Origin: Mikania micrantha | Lineage: Eukaryota; Streptophyta; Magnoliopsida; Asterales; Asteraceae | Assembly (NCBI GenBank): GCA_009363875.1 | Contig: CM018695.1 | Coordinates: 18,076,755-18,140,754 of the forward strand | Direction: 5' to 3' | Length of the DNA stretch: 64,000 bases | In this document: in pieces, positions 32,801 through 43,917 of the stretch | Layout: every line of letters begins with the position of its first letter | How positions within the stretch are numbered: position 1 is the stretch's first letter | Notes under the pieces: model-generated | The model's input: the letters and a program-made list of their open reading frames with translations, nothing else | The model's database searches: none | Told to the model about the DNA's origin: nothing | Translations under genes and position numbers: made by a program

Positions 32801-35559
32801 GAGGTGAATTTGTTGCGAGAAATCTAGTGTTTAAGGGTTGAGGATGACGATGGTGAAGGTAGAAGAGATAAGGGCAAAAGTGAGTTTAAATAGGGGTATT
32901 TTGGTCATTTATAAAAATTTAATAGAAAAAGATAACGTCCATCAACTGCAGGGACCACATGTGTTACATTTTTGCAAACAGTTAGGACCACCAATGTAAT
33001 TTCTCGAAGTTAGGGACCATCAGTGCAATCTGGGCATACCACAGGGACCATTTGCGTAATTAACTCTTTATGTTGATTGGATGCCTGGGCAAGATAACTT
33101 TTGATTTGGACTGTTACCATATTGTGAGGAAAATATGTAGTAATGTAGATGGTGTTGCTTGTCTATGGATTCCAGATGCAGAATTGAAGTTGATTGGCAC
33201 TGCTTTAAACATGTCTTTTGAGATACTTATAGATTCTTGTGATAGCTTCCTGCATTCAAGCTTTGTTTATACCTCAATTCTTGTGAATTTTGTGTACTCT
33301 TAGGGTATGATGTGTGCAAACATGCCTTGGTAACTATCCAATTGATGTAATTTTTGATGGTTGTTTTCTTGTTTATTGGAGAACTCGTGCAGCTTGTTGC
33401 GAGCACGGACTGATTACATTGATCTTTATCAAGTGCACTGGCCTGATCGGTTGGTATATCATCCCTATAAACTGCATTGATATAATTTTATAATAATTTC
33501 TTCTGAATTATGTTCTGGATTTTCTTGCAGCTATGTTCCGATGTTTGGAGAAACTGATTATGATCCTGTCAGGCAATATAACGTTGTTAGTTTTGAAGAA
33601 CAGCTTGATGCTCTAGGAAGAGCTATTGATGCTGGTAAGGTTGGTAATCATATCATCAAGTAACCTTTAGTAATCATGTGTACACCAAATGTATTTTCAT
33701 AATAAGAGGTGGTAAGACTTTGTGAGTTTGTGTAGATCAGATTCGTTGGTGTCAGTAATGAGACACCATATGGGGTGATGAAGTTTCTACAAGCTGCTGA
33801 AAATAATCCCGCTTATCCTAGGATAATATCTGTTCAGGTGTTGTATAGCTTGATTTGGTTTAAATATTGCATTCAAATAGGTCAATTTTGGGTTATGTTT
33901 TATTTGAGCTAAATGATTTTACTCCAAGTGAAACGGATCAATAGTCGTTTTAACTCTTAAGTTCATCAAATGCATAAGACATCTTAAATCAGTCGAGACT
34001 CAAAGTTGACTCATCATTGACATAATTTAGTTTTATAATCATATTTAGTGAACTATTTATAAATTAGCATGTTTTGACTGTGATCTGTTTTGACCCACTA
34101 CCCAAACCCACCTGATCTGCCCATTTTGCCATCTCTAATGAGAATATTTGCATCCATATTGTAGAATTCGTACAACTTGCTTTGCCGAAATTTTGATGCT
34201 GGATTGGCTGAGTGCTGTCACTTGGAGAGGTATGCTTGCATTGGTTACTATTGTAAATGCAATGCTATTTTCACATCTTTGATATTTGAACAGGGTTAGT
34301 TTGTTGGCTTATAGCCCTCTGGCAATGGGTTTGCTTTCTGGTAAGTATCTGTTACCTGATGGTGGTGCAGACGATGCTCGTTTGAATCTTTTTAGAGGCA
34401 GGTATTCAGAAGGGGAATCCAGATACAACCTATCAAATCCCACTATTAGAGAAGCTACTAAAGTAAATCCAATTTCTTACTCTATGAATCCTGCCATTTC
34501 ATGGCAACATTTAATGATATTTAAACAAGTGGTAAAAAACATATGCCTTAATGACCAAACAAACGTGTTCTGCCTTCATAAATTTAAACAAATCAAACTA
34601 TGGTTTAGGGAAACAACAAACCAAACCTGCGGGGTTGGGGGAGATAACAAGACTGTCCGGTTTAGCAGTTTGGCGTTTGAACCATTTTTTTATTTATTTT
34701 TCAGTCTTGTTAGTTTGTATTAAAATACTTAAAATAAAAATATGCTTCAGGAATACAATGCATACAAGTAACTACATATTTCAAAAATGAAAAAGAAAAA
34801 GTGACGAATAAAAAAGGTTCAGTGACTGGTTCAAACTGCCAGTCAGACACTTAAACCTCCAAGCCTCTAAGTCGGCCGAACTGGACGGCTTGCTTCGGTT
34901 TGGACTGTTATGATATTGAGCTTACATGTTACGTTTGACGGTCAAATTTTTTTCATTTTCTTTTTCTGTTGATGGTGAAATGTGTCGCTAATTTTATGAT
35001 TCAACAAAATTTTGCAGGCATACATTTCTATTGCAGAACACTATGACATCCATCCGGTGTCTCTTGCAATTGGTATGGATACAAAAACTACTAAAAGGGT
35101 GTTTGGCTTGCTTATTTAGACTGAGTTTTCAAGACTAGATAAGCAATGTTTTGAGTATTTGGATGAAAAACCATGCTTATATCTGCTTAATTTTGATGGT
35201 AGAAGCGGTCTTTGGTGAGCAGTTTGTGATTGCTTATTTCTGATCAAAAGTTTATTGTTAAGATAAGATAAGCTGATTATATGTTTCTGCTCATCAACAA
35301 GCAATCCCAAACACCCTCTAGACAAACCCGAGTGTCATTTTGAATATATGAAGTTTTCATGATGGTTTTGATTTGTTTTATGGAAATTTCGGGGGCAGCT
35401 TTTGTTTTGAGACATCCTCTTGTGAGCAGTGTGGTTTTTGGGGCTACCAAATTATGGCAACTTGAAGAGGTTATTAGTGCTTGTGAAGTGAAGCTTAATC
35501 CAGAAATCATTGCAGACATAGATGAGGTTTATTCAAGGTTTCCCAATCCCTGCTCATGA
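29806..35559 (+). CDS. Aldo-keto reductase (NADP-linked oxidoreductase), 11 exons
   Basis: The exons are 29806-29959, 30040-30139, 30207-30315, 31737-31825, 33393-33449, 33531-33639, 33736-33837, 34165-34229, 34294-34462, 35018-35072 and 35399-35559. All introns are GT-AG, and the sum is 1170 bases (389 residues). The catalytic tetrad of the family is present: Asp and Tyr in INFFDSAEMYPVP, Lys in VVFATK and His in YQVHWPDRYVP. VGVSNETPYG, LLAYSPLAMGLLSGKY and VVFGATKLWQLEE are further family blocks. The enzyme should reduce carbonyls with NADPH; its substrate is unknown. The N-terminal 50 residues are Ser-rich and could be a plastid transit peptide (inference). The start is uncertain: in-frame ATGs lie at 29782, 29806 and 29901. 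No stop or frameshift is seen. Introns 3, 4 and 7 hold mobile elements. Confidence 0.9.
30484..31644 (-). mobile_element. TRIM-like small LTR retroelement in AKR intron 3
   Basis: On the minus strand, two related terminal repeats begin TGTTGGG(C/T)TAATC and end TCTGG(G/A)CCA: the 5' copy at 31222-31644 (423 bp) and an internally deleted 3' copy at 30484-30668 (185 bp). TTGGTATCAAAG, a tRNA-Met-type primer site, follows the 5' copy at 31206-31217. A purine-rich stretch (TTAGGGGAGTGAT) precedes the 3' copy. The direct repeat TATGATAA flanks both ends (30476-30483 and 31645-31652). The 553 bp interior encodes no recognisable protein. Size and structure fit a TRIM. Confidence 0.75.
30727..30796 (+). 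other. tRNA-like segment inside the TRIM
   Basis: TAGTGGCCTAGTGGTAAGG resembles a pol III A box, and GGGCTCAAAGCCCGGCACC, about 30 bases on, resembles a B box and T-arm. It is followed by T5. It does not fold convincingly as a functional tRNA and may be a SINE head or tRNA pseudogene. Confidence 0.4.
32123..33066. mobile_element. Mutator-like element with 120 bp TIRs in AKR intron 4
   Basis: The left arm GAGTTAATTACACGGATGGT runs on through TGGTATGCCCAGATTGCACT. The right arm is its inverted copy ending GTAATTAACTC, with about 120 bp of arm similarity. A 9 bp duplication with one mismatch (TTTATGGTG 32114-32122; TTTATGTTG 33067-33075) fits Mutator. The interior (32300-32880) is far more GC-rich than the neighbourhood, with CACCACC/CATCATCGTC-rich sequence and a C-run. 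That could be a captured gene fragment (Pack-MULE-like). Confidence 0.8.
33877..34136 (-). mobile_element. MITE (GGCAAAATGGGC family) in AKR intron 7
   Basis: On the minus strand it starts AGAGATGGCAAAATGGGC, contains GGGTAGTGGGTCAAAACAG and ends CCAAAATTGACCTATTT. A second copy in plus orientation lies at 37348-37695. The superfamily is uncertain (hAT-like guess). Confidence 0.5.
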
Positions 35560-36779
35560 GCAAACATTGAACACAGGGAGGCCAGCGGTCCAATATACCC
35601 GATTCCATGGCTGCAACAATGCCGTCCGTGAAAAGGTTCAATGGTTTCACATAATGTTGGTTAGTATGCTTGGTCAAGAGTTTTGTATATTTGTGAGGGA
35701 AACCAAACTTGGTTGTTGAAACCAGTTTGGTCAGGTTTCATGTAAAATACGTACTAATTATTAATGTATTTTAATCTCTGATATTTGTTGGGTGTGTGGA
35801 GTACTAGGGCTGAAAAACCACAAGGGCAACTGGCTCAAGCCCTGACGGGGTTAAAGTACGCTTGTTTCCTTATTTGTGTTTTCTTATTCCAAAAGTTATC
35901 TAGCATTATAAATAGATGTGCTAGGGCATTGTAATTCTCATCACCTCAAAAATAATACAAACCCTACTTGAAGCAACGTAGATGTATCTTACACTAACTA
36001 AACCACTTTTAATTGCGTGTTCATTCTTGCTTTTATGTGTTGTATTCATGTTTGATACCTAATGACTCGTATTAGATCTTCAAGCTTTTGATTGCTTTTT
36101 GCGAATGAAATTCCGTGGTGAGTTTGTAGGAAAAAAGTTTTCTGAGCACCACACAATCATATTAGATGGCAGAGGGGAAGACAAAGATAGATGGTGATAA
36201 CAATCTCATGGGGATTTAAACTCAGTAGCTGTTAGAGAAACTCCTGGACCTGGTTCAGACGAAGCATGCGGGTCAGCAATGTGGTAGGTCAATATAGATA
36301 AGATGGTTTCTCTACGATGTAGGTTGAAGTTCATCCAAGCAAAATGTACGTCATAGATCCCACGTTCACATGCTTGAAAACACTCAGTTTTACTTTGATT
36401 ATTTTACTTTTCATGCATTTTAGTTTCCTTTGTATTATGTCGTTTTCATTTTATGCAAGAATGTAAAAGTAGCCTTTAAACTAGGAACATAAATATGACA
36501 CCATGAATGGAGGGGGTGAATTTTTGTTTGAACTTTGTCTAGTGGGTTGCCTCTCGTGAAGTACCAATATTTCTTTTCTATTGCTAGCACAAATTTGGCT
36601 TTTTTGTGTGCTGTTCTTTGGATTTTGTTCTAGCTAGGGTGGTGATTTTGTATCCTTAAGAGTTTGTAGATTAGACCTGTCGAGTTTTCGTGTGGTGTTT
36701 TCAGTATCATGGGTGTTTGTTAGTATATCCGTTTCGTTTGAATTCTACATTTCATAATCATTGTCTAACCGAACTTACA
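35560..36779. other. AKR 3' flank and possible copia LTR/leader
   Basis: After the stop codon about 200 bp of 3' UTR-like sequence follows. From about 35790 there is LTR-like sequence with TTATAAATAGATGTGC (TATA-like, about 35909). The start of a leader or gag (ATGGCAGAGGGGAAGACAAA, 36165) precedes recognisable gag similarity. No matching second LTR is found in the window, so this assignment is weak. Confidence 0.35.
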
Positions 36780-38486
36780 TCATCAAATAGGCATGATTTT
36801 GGGTTTTGGAAGATTGACAGATCAAGAATCTTTTGTTTCAAAAGAGTTTACACTTGTGGATGTCCAGAGAGACAAGAGAAGATCTGTTGGAAGCTTTTCG
36901 ATCAACAAGCTTTACGTGTAATGTGACTTTAACTGATAAAGAGTGTTGCGCACAACGTTGTCAATGAAAAACTACACATGGAGTCTTATAGCCTTATCCA
37001 ACATGTATTGGAAACTATCTACATCAAACAAGGTAAGTCTTATCAAACACTTGATTGATACCAAGATGAAGGAAGGTATGTCTCTTACTGAACACATCAA
37101 TAAACTCAATTCAGTTATACATTTTTAGACATATGTGGATATAAAGCTAGATGATGAGGTGCAAACTCTCCTACTATTGTTTTCTTTGCTTGAAACTGGG
37201 ACAAGTAGATTCACAACAGTCAGTAGTTCATCTAGAACTATTACGCTTTCATTTGAGGGCACTAGAGGGAAGAAGAGAGACTTTTTACGTAGTTGAAATT
37301 ACACCTAATGGGGTGAATGTGGTCATCAATGAAACTGAATATGCCTAGCAAAATGGGCGGATTGGGTAACGGGTCAAAACGGGTTTGGGTCATTGTTCTT
37401 AAAAAACATCAATTTAGTTTAACTTAAGATGTGTTATAAGTAAACAAATAGTCCATTTGAATGATATTTAGTGATTTTATCATCAAATATGTTATTAATC
37501 ATTTTCTTAAAATGTTTGAATTCATTGCATTTACATAGTTTTTTGGTTTCCCATTTTGACCCGTATTGTGTTTAAGTGCTACCACCTCAACACATTTAAT
37601 ATTATGATATTACCCATTTCAACCTATTATACTACAATTGTTTACCCAAACCAACCCATTTCCTTTGATATGAGCAAAAATTGACACCTCTAAAATTGAA
37701 TCTTTTGAATCAATGGCACTACATGCTTGAACATACGAGTGGAAAAGGGATGAAGATGTTAGCAGCTAAATGTAGGCTTCTATACTTGAAGAAAGTGGAA
37801 ACCGAGTTTTGTTAGTCTTGTGTGTATGGTAACAAGAAAATGATTTCATTGGGAAAAGTAGAGAAAACACCTAAAGCCTAGAAGTTAGAGCTTGTCCACA
37901 CCTAAAGACTATCATGTAATTTTCATTGATGATTTGTTTCGAAAGGTATGGGTGTCCGTTTTAAGAAATAAATACGATGTCTTTAGTACTTTAAAAAATA
38001 GAAAATTGTTGAATTGGAAACTAATTTAAAGTCAAATGCCTAAAGTTTGATAATGGAGGCAAGTACATTCAAGCGTCGAGAAGTCATTCAAGCGGTCTGC
38101 AACTAATTCCCCATAAAACCCTAAAACGGATTAAGAAGAATTTAACATAATGGATATCAACATTGTGATGCTTTTGTTCCTATTTTTGATGGGCACCAAT
38201 GGACTTAGTACCATTGATGTTCAAAATATCAAACATACAAAACCACAAGAAGTTAGATGAAAGTTTTGAATACTTGAAAGTCTTTGATTGTCATGCTTAT
38301 AATTGGGTAAAAGATGTTGCAAAGGATAAGGTAGATGCAAAGGACAATAAACATTCATTCGTTGGTTATGGGTCAAATGAGATGAGTTGCATGCTTGAAA
38401 ATTTTCAGGGCAGAATCGTAATTAGGGGCAAACACATCACCTTCAACGAAATCAAGTTATACAAAGACAAACATACAAAAAGATAA
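36780..38486 (+). pseudogene. Ty1/copia gag and integrase remnant
   Basis: Frames on the plus strand show a copia gag block (YWKLSTSNKVSLIKHLIDTK and MKEGMSLTEHINKLNSVIHF). A MITE insertion follows, then a GAG-pre-integrase/integrase block (WHYMLEHTSGKGMKMLAAK, AKCRLLYLKKVETEFC, CVYGNKKMISLGKVEKTPKA). Finally there is the integrase C-terminal block (LKVFDCHAYNWV, NKHSFVGYGSNEMSCM). Many stops and frameshifts are present, and the integrase catalytic core is largely missing. No reverse transcriptase is found. Tork-like affiliation is a guess. Confidence 0.75.
37348..37695 (+). mobile_element. MITE (GGCAAAATGGGC family) inside the copia remnant
   Basis: TAGCAAAATGGGCGGATTGG at the left and AAAAATTGACACCTCTA at the right match the ends of the copy at 33877-34136. 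The interior GGGTCAAAACGGGTTTGGGT is also shared. It separates the copia gag and integrase blocks. Confidence 0.5.
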
Positions 38487-38714
38487 CAATTATTTTATGT
38501 TTAAAGACAACGTTGAATAAAAATATAATAAGCGTATGACACCTTAAGATACATTCAAGAGTTGTGGGTGTGAATTTCTTACAAAAAAAACTAACAAAAC
38601 ACGAACATAACACGAAATTCACGAGTTTAAGCTAACAATAAACAAGAATTAGTTTAGCTAAATTAGTGAGGTTTGTGTCAGCCTAGCAGGCATGTTGATT
38701 ACCCACTTAACCTA

Positions 38715-38746
<32 letters not shown>

Positions 38747-40434
38747 TTTAAATGTATTTTATGCCAAAAATTAACTTTGTTGGTTATTTTATTTTAAAAT
38801 TATAAAAAAGAGAAATTAACATAATTTTATAATTGAAATGTTATATTTTTATCTAAACTAGGTTTATTCACCCTCGTGTTGCGGCGAGTTATCATAATAC
38901 ACTCCTGAGAATAGGATTATATATCATTTGCAGAAGCATAAGTTGCAAATCAAAATCTAATCTATTATCACGAGCTCTATACAAATTTATCATATAAAAA
39001 TAAAATCATATGATATCTTCACAAATATGTTATAAAAATAATAGAAAAATTACTTACAAAATACGTCTCACCAATCGTTCGAATTAAAAGAAAAACCTAA
39101 ATTTTTAAGCAAATCTTTCAAATTTAATAAAAACTCAAATCTTTAAGCAAATATCTCAAATTTAATACCCTTATCTTTGTTTACTACTTTTTAAAGTTAA
39201 AAAAAACTACTGATGTTATAAGTCTTAATTTTCAAAAGGTCACAATATGGATTAGACACCTAAATAGTATATATGATTTTGAATATATATAATGAAGGGG
39301 GACCACTAAACATATAATAATAATATAGACAATATTCTTTTTCATGTAGTATAATTATATATAGTAATTTGTATTTTTTTTGTTATAAAATTGCAATTCA
39401 AAAGTATTAATTTCCTAAAAATTTTAAAATAGAACATTTTGAGTCAAATAATCATGTTCATTTCAACCCATGAATATTCATGGCGTTCTTGAGTTCTTAT
39501 GTATGGCAGATTTTCTGGTTTGGGTCGTATTTAGGCTTGTGCTAACTTTCGGGTAAGTGTCGACGTGTCAACCGGTAACATGTGTTTAACGCTCTTATTG
39601 ATAGTGGGAATAACAGTGTTAATAATGATGTCATGTGATGATAGTCATGTAACCAACACATAGAGCTCAAAGAAATACAAAGATACTATTTCCCAAGCCA
39701 AAGCATCATCAATTTTAATTCTAGCGGGTTAAAGATATCCACTAGACCTATAAGTACACCAAAGAAATACTCACAATCTTCATATTGTCTCTTGTTAACA
39801 GAAAATGATTACCCATTATATTATGATGATGTCAGTGTGAAATATTAATTACAGTGAGAGAAAGCATTAAAAGAAGTCTACAGAAAATCAAAACATGGGT
39901 TTAACAAAGCCTCAAGCATGGAAAAAAGCTTTACAAAACATATTGGTCCTCATAATCTTGGATGAAGATGATGGCACTAAAATAATTAAGCTTCGTTAGC
40001 GGTTAAGGGATTTAACATATTCTAAGATTGTTTACAATGAAAATTTATCCTCTGTTATAAAGATAACTACTGTCATGTTGGTACTTTGTTAAAGATCTTA
40101 AAAGGTTGAAGCCAACAAAGAGCTTATATGGCTAAAGAACTTTGGTAAAGAGCTTGATAAGAAATAGCTAAATTGTTCATTGTTCTAAGAGCTTATGATC
40201 GACTTGGGAGTTGGTAACACTTGACTTACAAGATGTAACAACCGTCAAAATCAGATAATCAAACTTCTGTTAATTGGAACAAACATGTTAGGCCTAATTA
40301 AGCCTAATGAGGCCCAACTAAGGCCTAATCTAAAGAAGCTTACATACTTTCTTAACGAATTGTTTCGTAATCATGTTGGTGCTTGCGAAAGGAAATAAGC
40401 AATTAATCGATTTACGCTCGGTGATCGGTTATTA
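38487..40434. other. AT-rich intergenic DNA with repeat fragment
   Basis: A repeat with TTCACCCTCGTGTTGCGGCG begins at about 38862 and may run to about 39300. It resembles the repeat at 28062. The rest (39330-40434) shows no gene or defined element. Confidence 0.35.
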
Positions 40435-40457
40435 CAATATATATATATATATATATA

Positions 40458-40809
40458 GGGAGAGGTTCAAATGTTAACCCTCCCTTATAGCGTTAACCGC
40501 TTAACCCTAGCGTTTTTTGCCCGAATCTTAAAATATTTTTTTTCATGGTTTTTATTATGCAAAAATAGGGGGGGTTTCTTTTTTGTGTTTTTGCTAATTC
40601 ATCACCGTTTAGAAGTTATTGTAAGTGTAAGTTACTTACACTTACACTTACAATAACTTCTAAACGGTGATGAATTAGCAAAAACACAAAATAGAAACCC
40701 CCCTATTTTTGCATAATAAAAACCATGAAAAAAAAAATTTAAGATTCGGGCAAAAAACGCTAGGGTTAAGCGGTTAACGCTATAAGGGAGGGTTAACAAT
40801 GGAACCTTC

Positions 40810-40812
<3 letters not shown>
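40458..40812. mobile_element. Near-perfect foldback MITE, 355 bp
   Basis: Two arms of about 175 bp are almost exact reverse complements. CTCCCTTATAGCGTTAACCG on the left recurs inverted on the right, and the arms meet at GTAAGTTACTTAC near 40629-40641. Only a few mismatches are visible. (TA)n flanks both sides. It shares AATTCATCACCGTTT with the elements at 715 and 40848. Confidence 0.88.
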
Positions 40813-40847
<35 letters not shown>

Positions 40848-40849
<2 letters not shown>

Positions 40850-41238
40850 AAAGGATAAAAATAACATACTAAATATGCAATAACCCGAAATAACCCGTCA
40901 AGATCAAGGCAATTCTTTCGAATTTTTTTAACATCGTTGTAAACACATTTAAAACACTTTCTTATTTTATGAATTTGCGTAAATTCATCACCGTTTGAGA
41001 GTTAACATCGTTGTATATTTTGAGCAAAAAACACTTACAATACTGTAAGTTAAAAAATTTTAAAAACTTACAACGGTGTTAACTCCAAACGGTGACGAAT
41101 TTACGCAAACTCATAAAATAAGAAAGTGTTCTGAATGTGTTTTCAATGATTTTAAAAAAAATTCGAAGATTTGTCTTGATTTTGACGGGTTATTTCGGGT
41201 TATTGCATATTTAGTGGGTTATGTATACTTCCATGCCC
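40848..41238. mobile_element. Foldback MITE in (TA)n, 391 bp
   Basis: The arms ACTAAATATGCAATAACCCG and its inverted copy near the right end pair over most of the element. ATAAAATAAGAAAGTG-type and TTTGCGTAAATTCATCACCG motifs lie near the centre. The arms are more diverged than in the preceding element. It is joined to its neighbours by (TA)n at 40813-40847 and 41239-41250. Confidence 0.8.
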
Positions 41239-41250
41239 TATATATATATA

Positions 41251-42181
41251 GGAGTAGGTTAATATACAAAATTGATTTTTTGTAAAAATGGTAGGAACCA
41301 ATCATATGTTGACATTTGTCATTTTAGTTAATTAATAAAAATGGGTATTTTAGGCAATTTAATAATAATGGATATGTAATTATCCATTAAACAAGGAAAG
41401 TGGGTAATCATTTATCTGAATCAAATTTATTCCAAAAATCCAATTGTATTTGAAAAGAAATATTCAACAGCAAATACGAATTCATGAGGAGAAAAAAAAT
41501 CGTTGGAATTGAGATAATGATTTTAAAAGAAAAATTATTGTGATAGTATGTGTTGTTATTTATAATAATGTCGAACATGAGTGTTAATATGCGTTGTTAT
41601 GTGATAGCAGGTGCTATGTTATATAGAACGACGAGAATAAGGAGTTTTAATAATTTGTTGAATTGATAAATCGTTAAATAATTTGCGGATAAGTGCTGGT
41701 ATGAATAATAGGATAATTGTTTGACACATTTTTAGTGTTGTTGTGCGCTGGCATGTTGTAATTTAAAACGCCAAAGGACATTGATTTTGTAGTGCTATTA
41801 TATGCTGATATGCATTGATATATGCTGATACATCATGTACTAACATCACATATTATGTATATGAGCTGATATATGCTTACATGTATTAATAGCACATATT
41901 ATATGAATGTGCTAATATACGTTTCATGTACTAATAGTACATACTAGCGCATATCGAAAAGGAAACCAGCTTATTCCTTAAAAATAGTAACTGCTCTTGA
42001 TTTAATGGATAACATGATATCTGCAAATATGAAAATTCCTTTTGTGCCCTTATTTCGATTTTAAACAACATATTAATTACGATCATGCCACTAGTTCTTT
42101 AATGACCATTGATCTTAACACATCAAAGGTTCAAATCGTTTATCACTATTTTTACAAAACTATTATTTTGTACAATAACCT

Positions 42182-42184
<3 letters not shown>
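41251..42184. mobile_element. Diverged foldback element in (TA)n, 934 bp
   Basis: The left end AGGTTAATATACAAAATTGA and the inverted right end AAGGTTATTGTACAAAATAA continue as related sequence (TTTTGTAAAAATGGT / TTTTGTAAAAATAGT). The interior is AT-rich with ATGCTGATATGCATTGATAT-type repeats at about 41730-41950. No gene is present. Confidence 0.6.
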
Positions 42185-42225
<41 letters not shown>

Positions 42226-42227
<2 letters not shown>

Positions 42228-43917
42228 GCAACTCCTTTGTTAACCCATGATATTTGCGTTAATTGTTTACCTTCATCCAATGGTTTAAAAATATCAAATC
42301 TCACAAGATCATGACATGTGCCCACACATTCTTTTAAAATGAAAGGGTATTTTAGACCTTTTATTGCCTTCAAAAAATCAGATTTAATCCACATTTATTA
42401 AAAAAAAAACTTTACCCCATAATTTTTTAAACATTCATAACATTTTTATATATTGTTATTTTAATTTCTTATTAAAATTATACCACTAAACTCATTGAAT
42501 TTTGCTCTTTAATTCACGTATAATCTCAGTTATCTTTTTAGATATTCGTAATTACATTAATGTAACAAACACTTTCACTGATGTAATAAATTTTAAGTAT
42601 GCGAATGTAGGTATTAAAATGAATAAAATAAAACAAAAATAATGAAATTCTTCAATACAAACACTTATATGAATGTTAAATTGCAGTAAACAAAAAAAAT
42701 GATGAAAACAAAAATTACATTAATGTAATATACAAGTTAAACTCACATAAAATACAACTTACACTTATGTAATATACATGATGTAATCTACATGTACACT
42801 CATATAATCTACATGTTACAATGCTGCAAATGGAAATAAAAATTACATTACTTTTTTGAACTCATCATGAGTCCAAGATTTTGATACATTACCAATTAAG
42901 AATTACATTACTTTTTTGAACTCATCATCAGTCCAAGATTTTGACACAATACCAATAAAAAAAATCTGTATTTTGTAAATTTCTAATAATGAGACTATAC
43001 ATATGGTCAAAGTTGTTCCAAAATAGCCGGTGATTTAAAAGTAACTAAATTATTGTTGTTTTTGTTTGAATTATTGGTTGAATTATCTGTTTCAAATCAC
43101 TTGGTTCCATGTTTATAATACAACATTTTAAGAACACATCCCAATTTTGCAACAAAAAAAATGTAAGAAAGCAAACTTAAATCCATATCTTTATATCTAA
43201 TTAACAAAAAAAATACATGTGATGGCAAGTCAATATGTCCCCAAATATGTCCTCAAATACAAAAAAAATGCCCATATGAGAAATCTTGAAAACCCTAGAT
43301 TCAGCCAATACGGGTGACGATGAGACTTAACACGCAAATCAAAGCACAAAGGAGAGCGAAGAGTATGACCACGATATCAGACTCTGTGGCGATGGCTTCC
43401 GGCGAGGATGAACCTCAAACGATTGTTAGAGAGAAAAACCCTTGGAACACGACGGTGGTTGCTTTTCTCTTATGTGATCGACAATGACGGTGGCTTGGCG
43501 TTGCAGTTGCTCTTCTGGCAGCAAACCCTGATTGCTCGTCTCCTAAGTCGTCGACAACGACATAGTGACAGAAGAACCCTAAACTCGAAACGACGATTCA
43601 ACATCACCCACCGAGACATCCATCGCTTGAGATAGCCATTGCTTAGATAGTCATTGTTGCCTGTCGTCTATCGCTTGAGATAACTACCCGCCGCCGCTCG
43701 ATCTTGGTGGTGGTGGTTGTGTCATATCTTAATGGTTGTGATTTGATCTTAGTGATGATCTTCTGAAAAAAATCAGAGAGACACTGATATAGAGATAAAG
43801 CTAGAAAAAAGTACATTAAGTATTTTTACTAATATGCACTTGATTTCATCCGACCCATTGAAATCAAAATAATGATTATTTATATTAAATCAATGGATAC
43901 AAGATGGTGTCACACCT
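42226..43917. mobile_element. Non-autonomous element related to the one at 4185, limits uncertain
   Basis: The left end GGGCAACTCCTTTGTTAACC follows a (TA)n run (42185-42225). TTATTAAAATTATACCACTA and ATTCGTAATTACATTAATGT match the interior of the element at 4185-5213. A 60 bp direct duplication with AATTACATTACTTTTTTGAA lies at 42841-42960. The section 43280-43760 is GC-rich and gene-like (for example GATGGCTTCCGGCGAGGATG) but has no intact recognisable frame. It may be a captured fragment. The right end is placed only because the next LTR begins at 43918. Confidence 0.45.

Noticed and set aside
34286..34723. 145-codon frame as a separate gene
   Set aside because: It is exon 9 of the aldo-keto reductase running on into intron 9.
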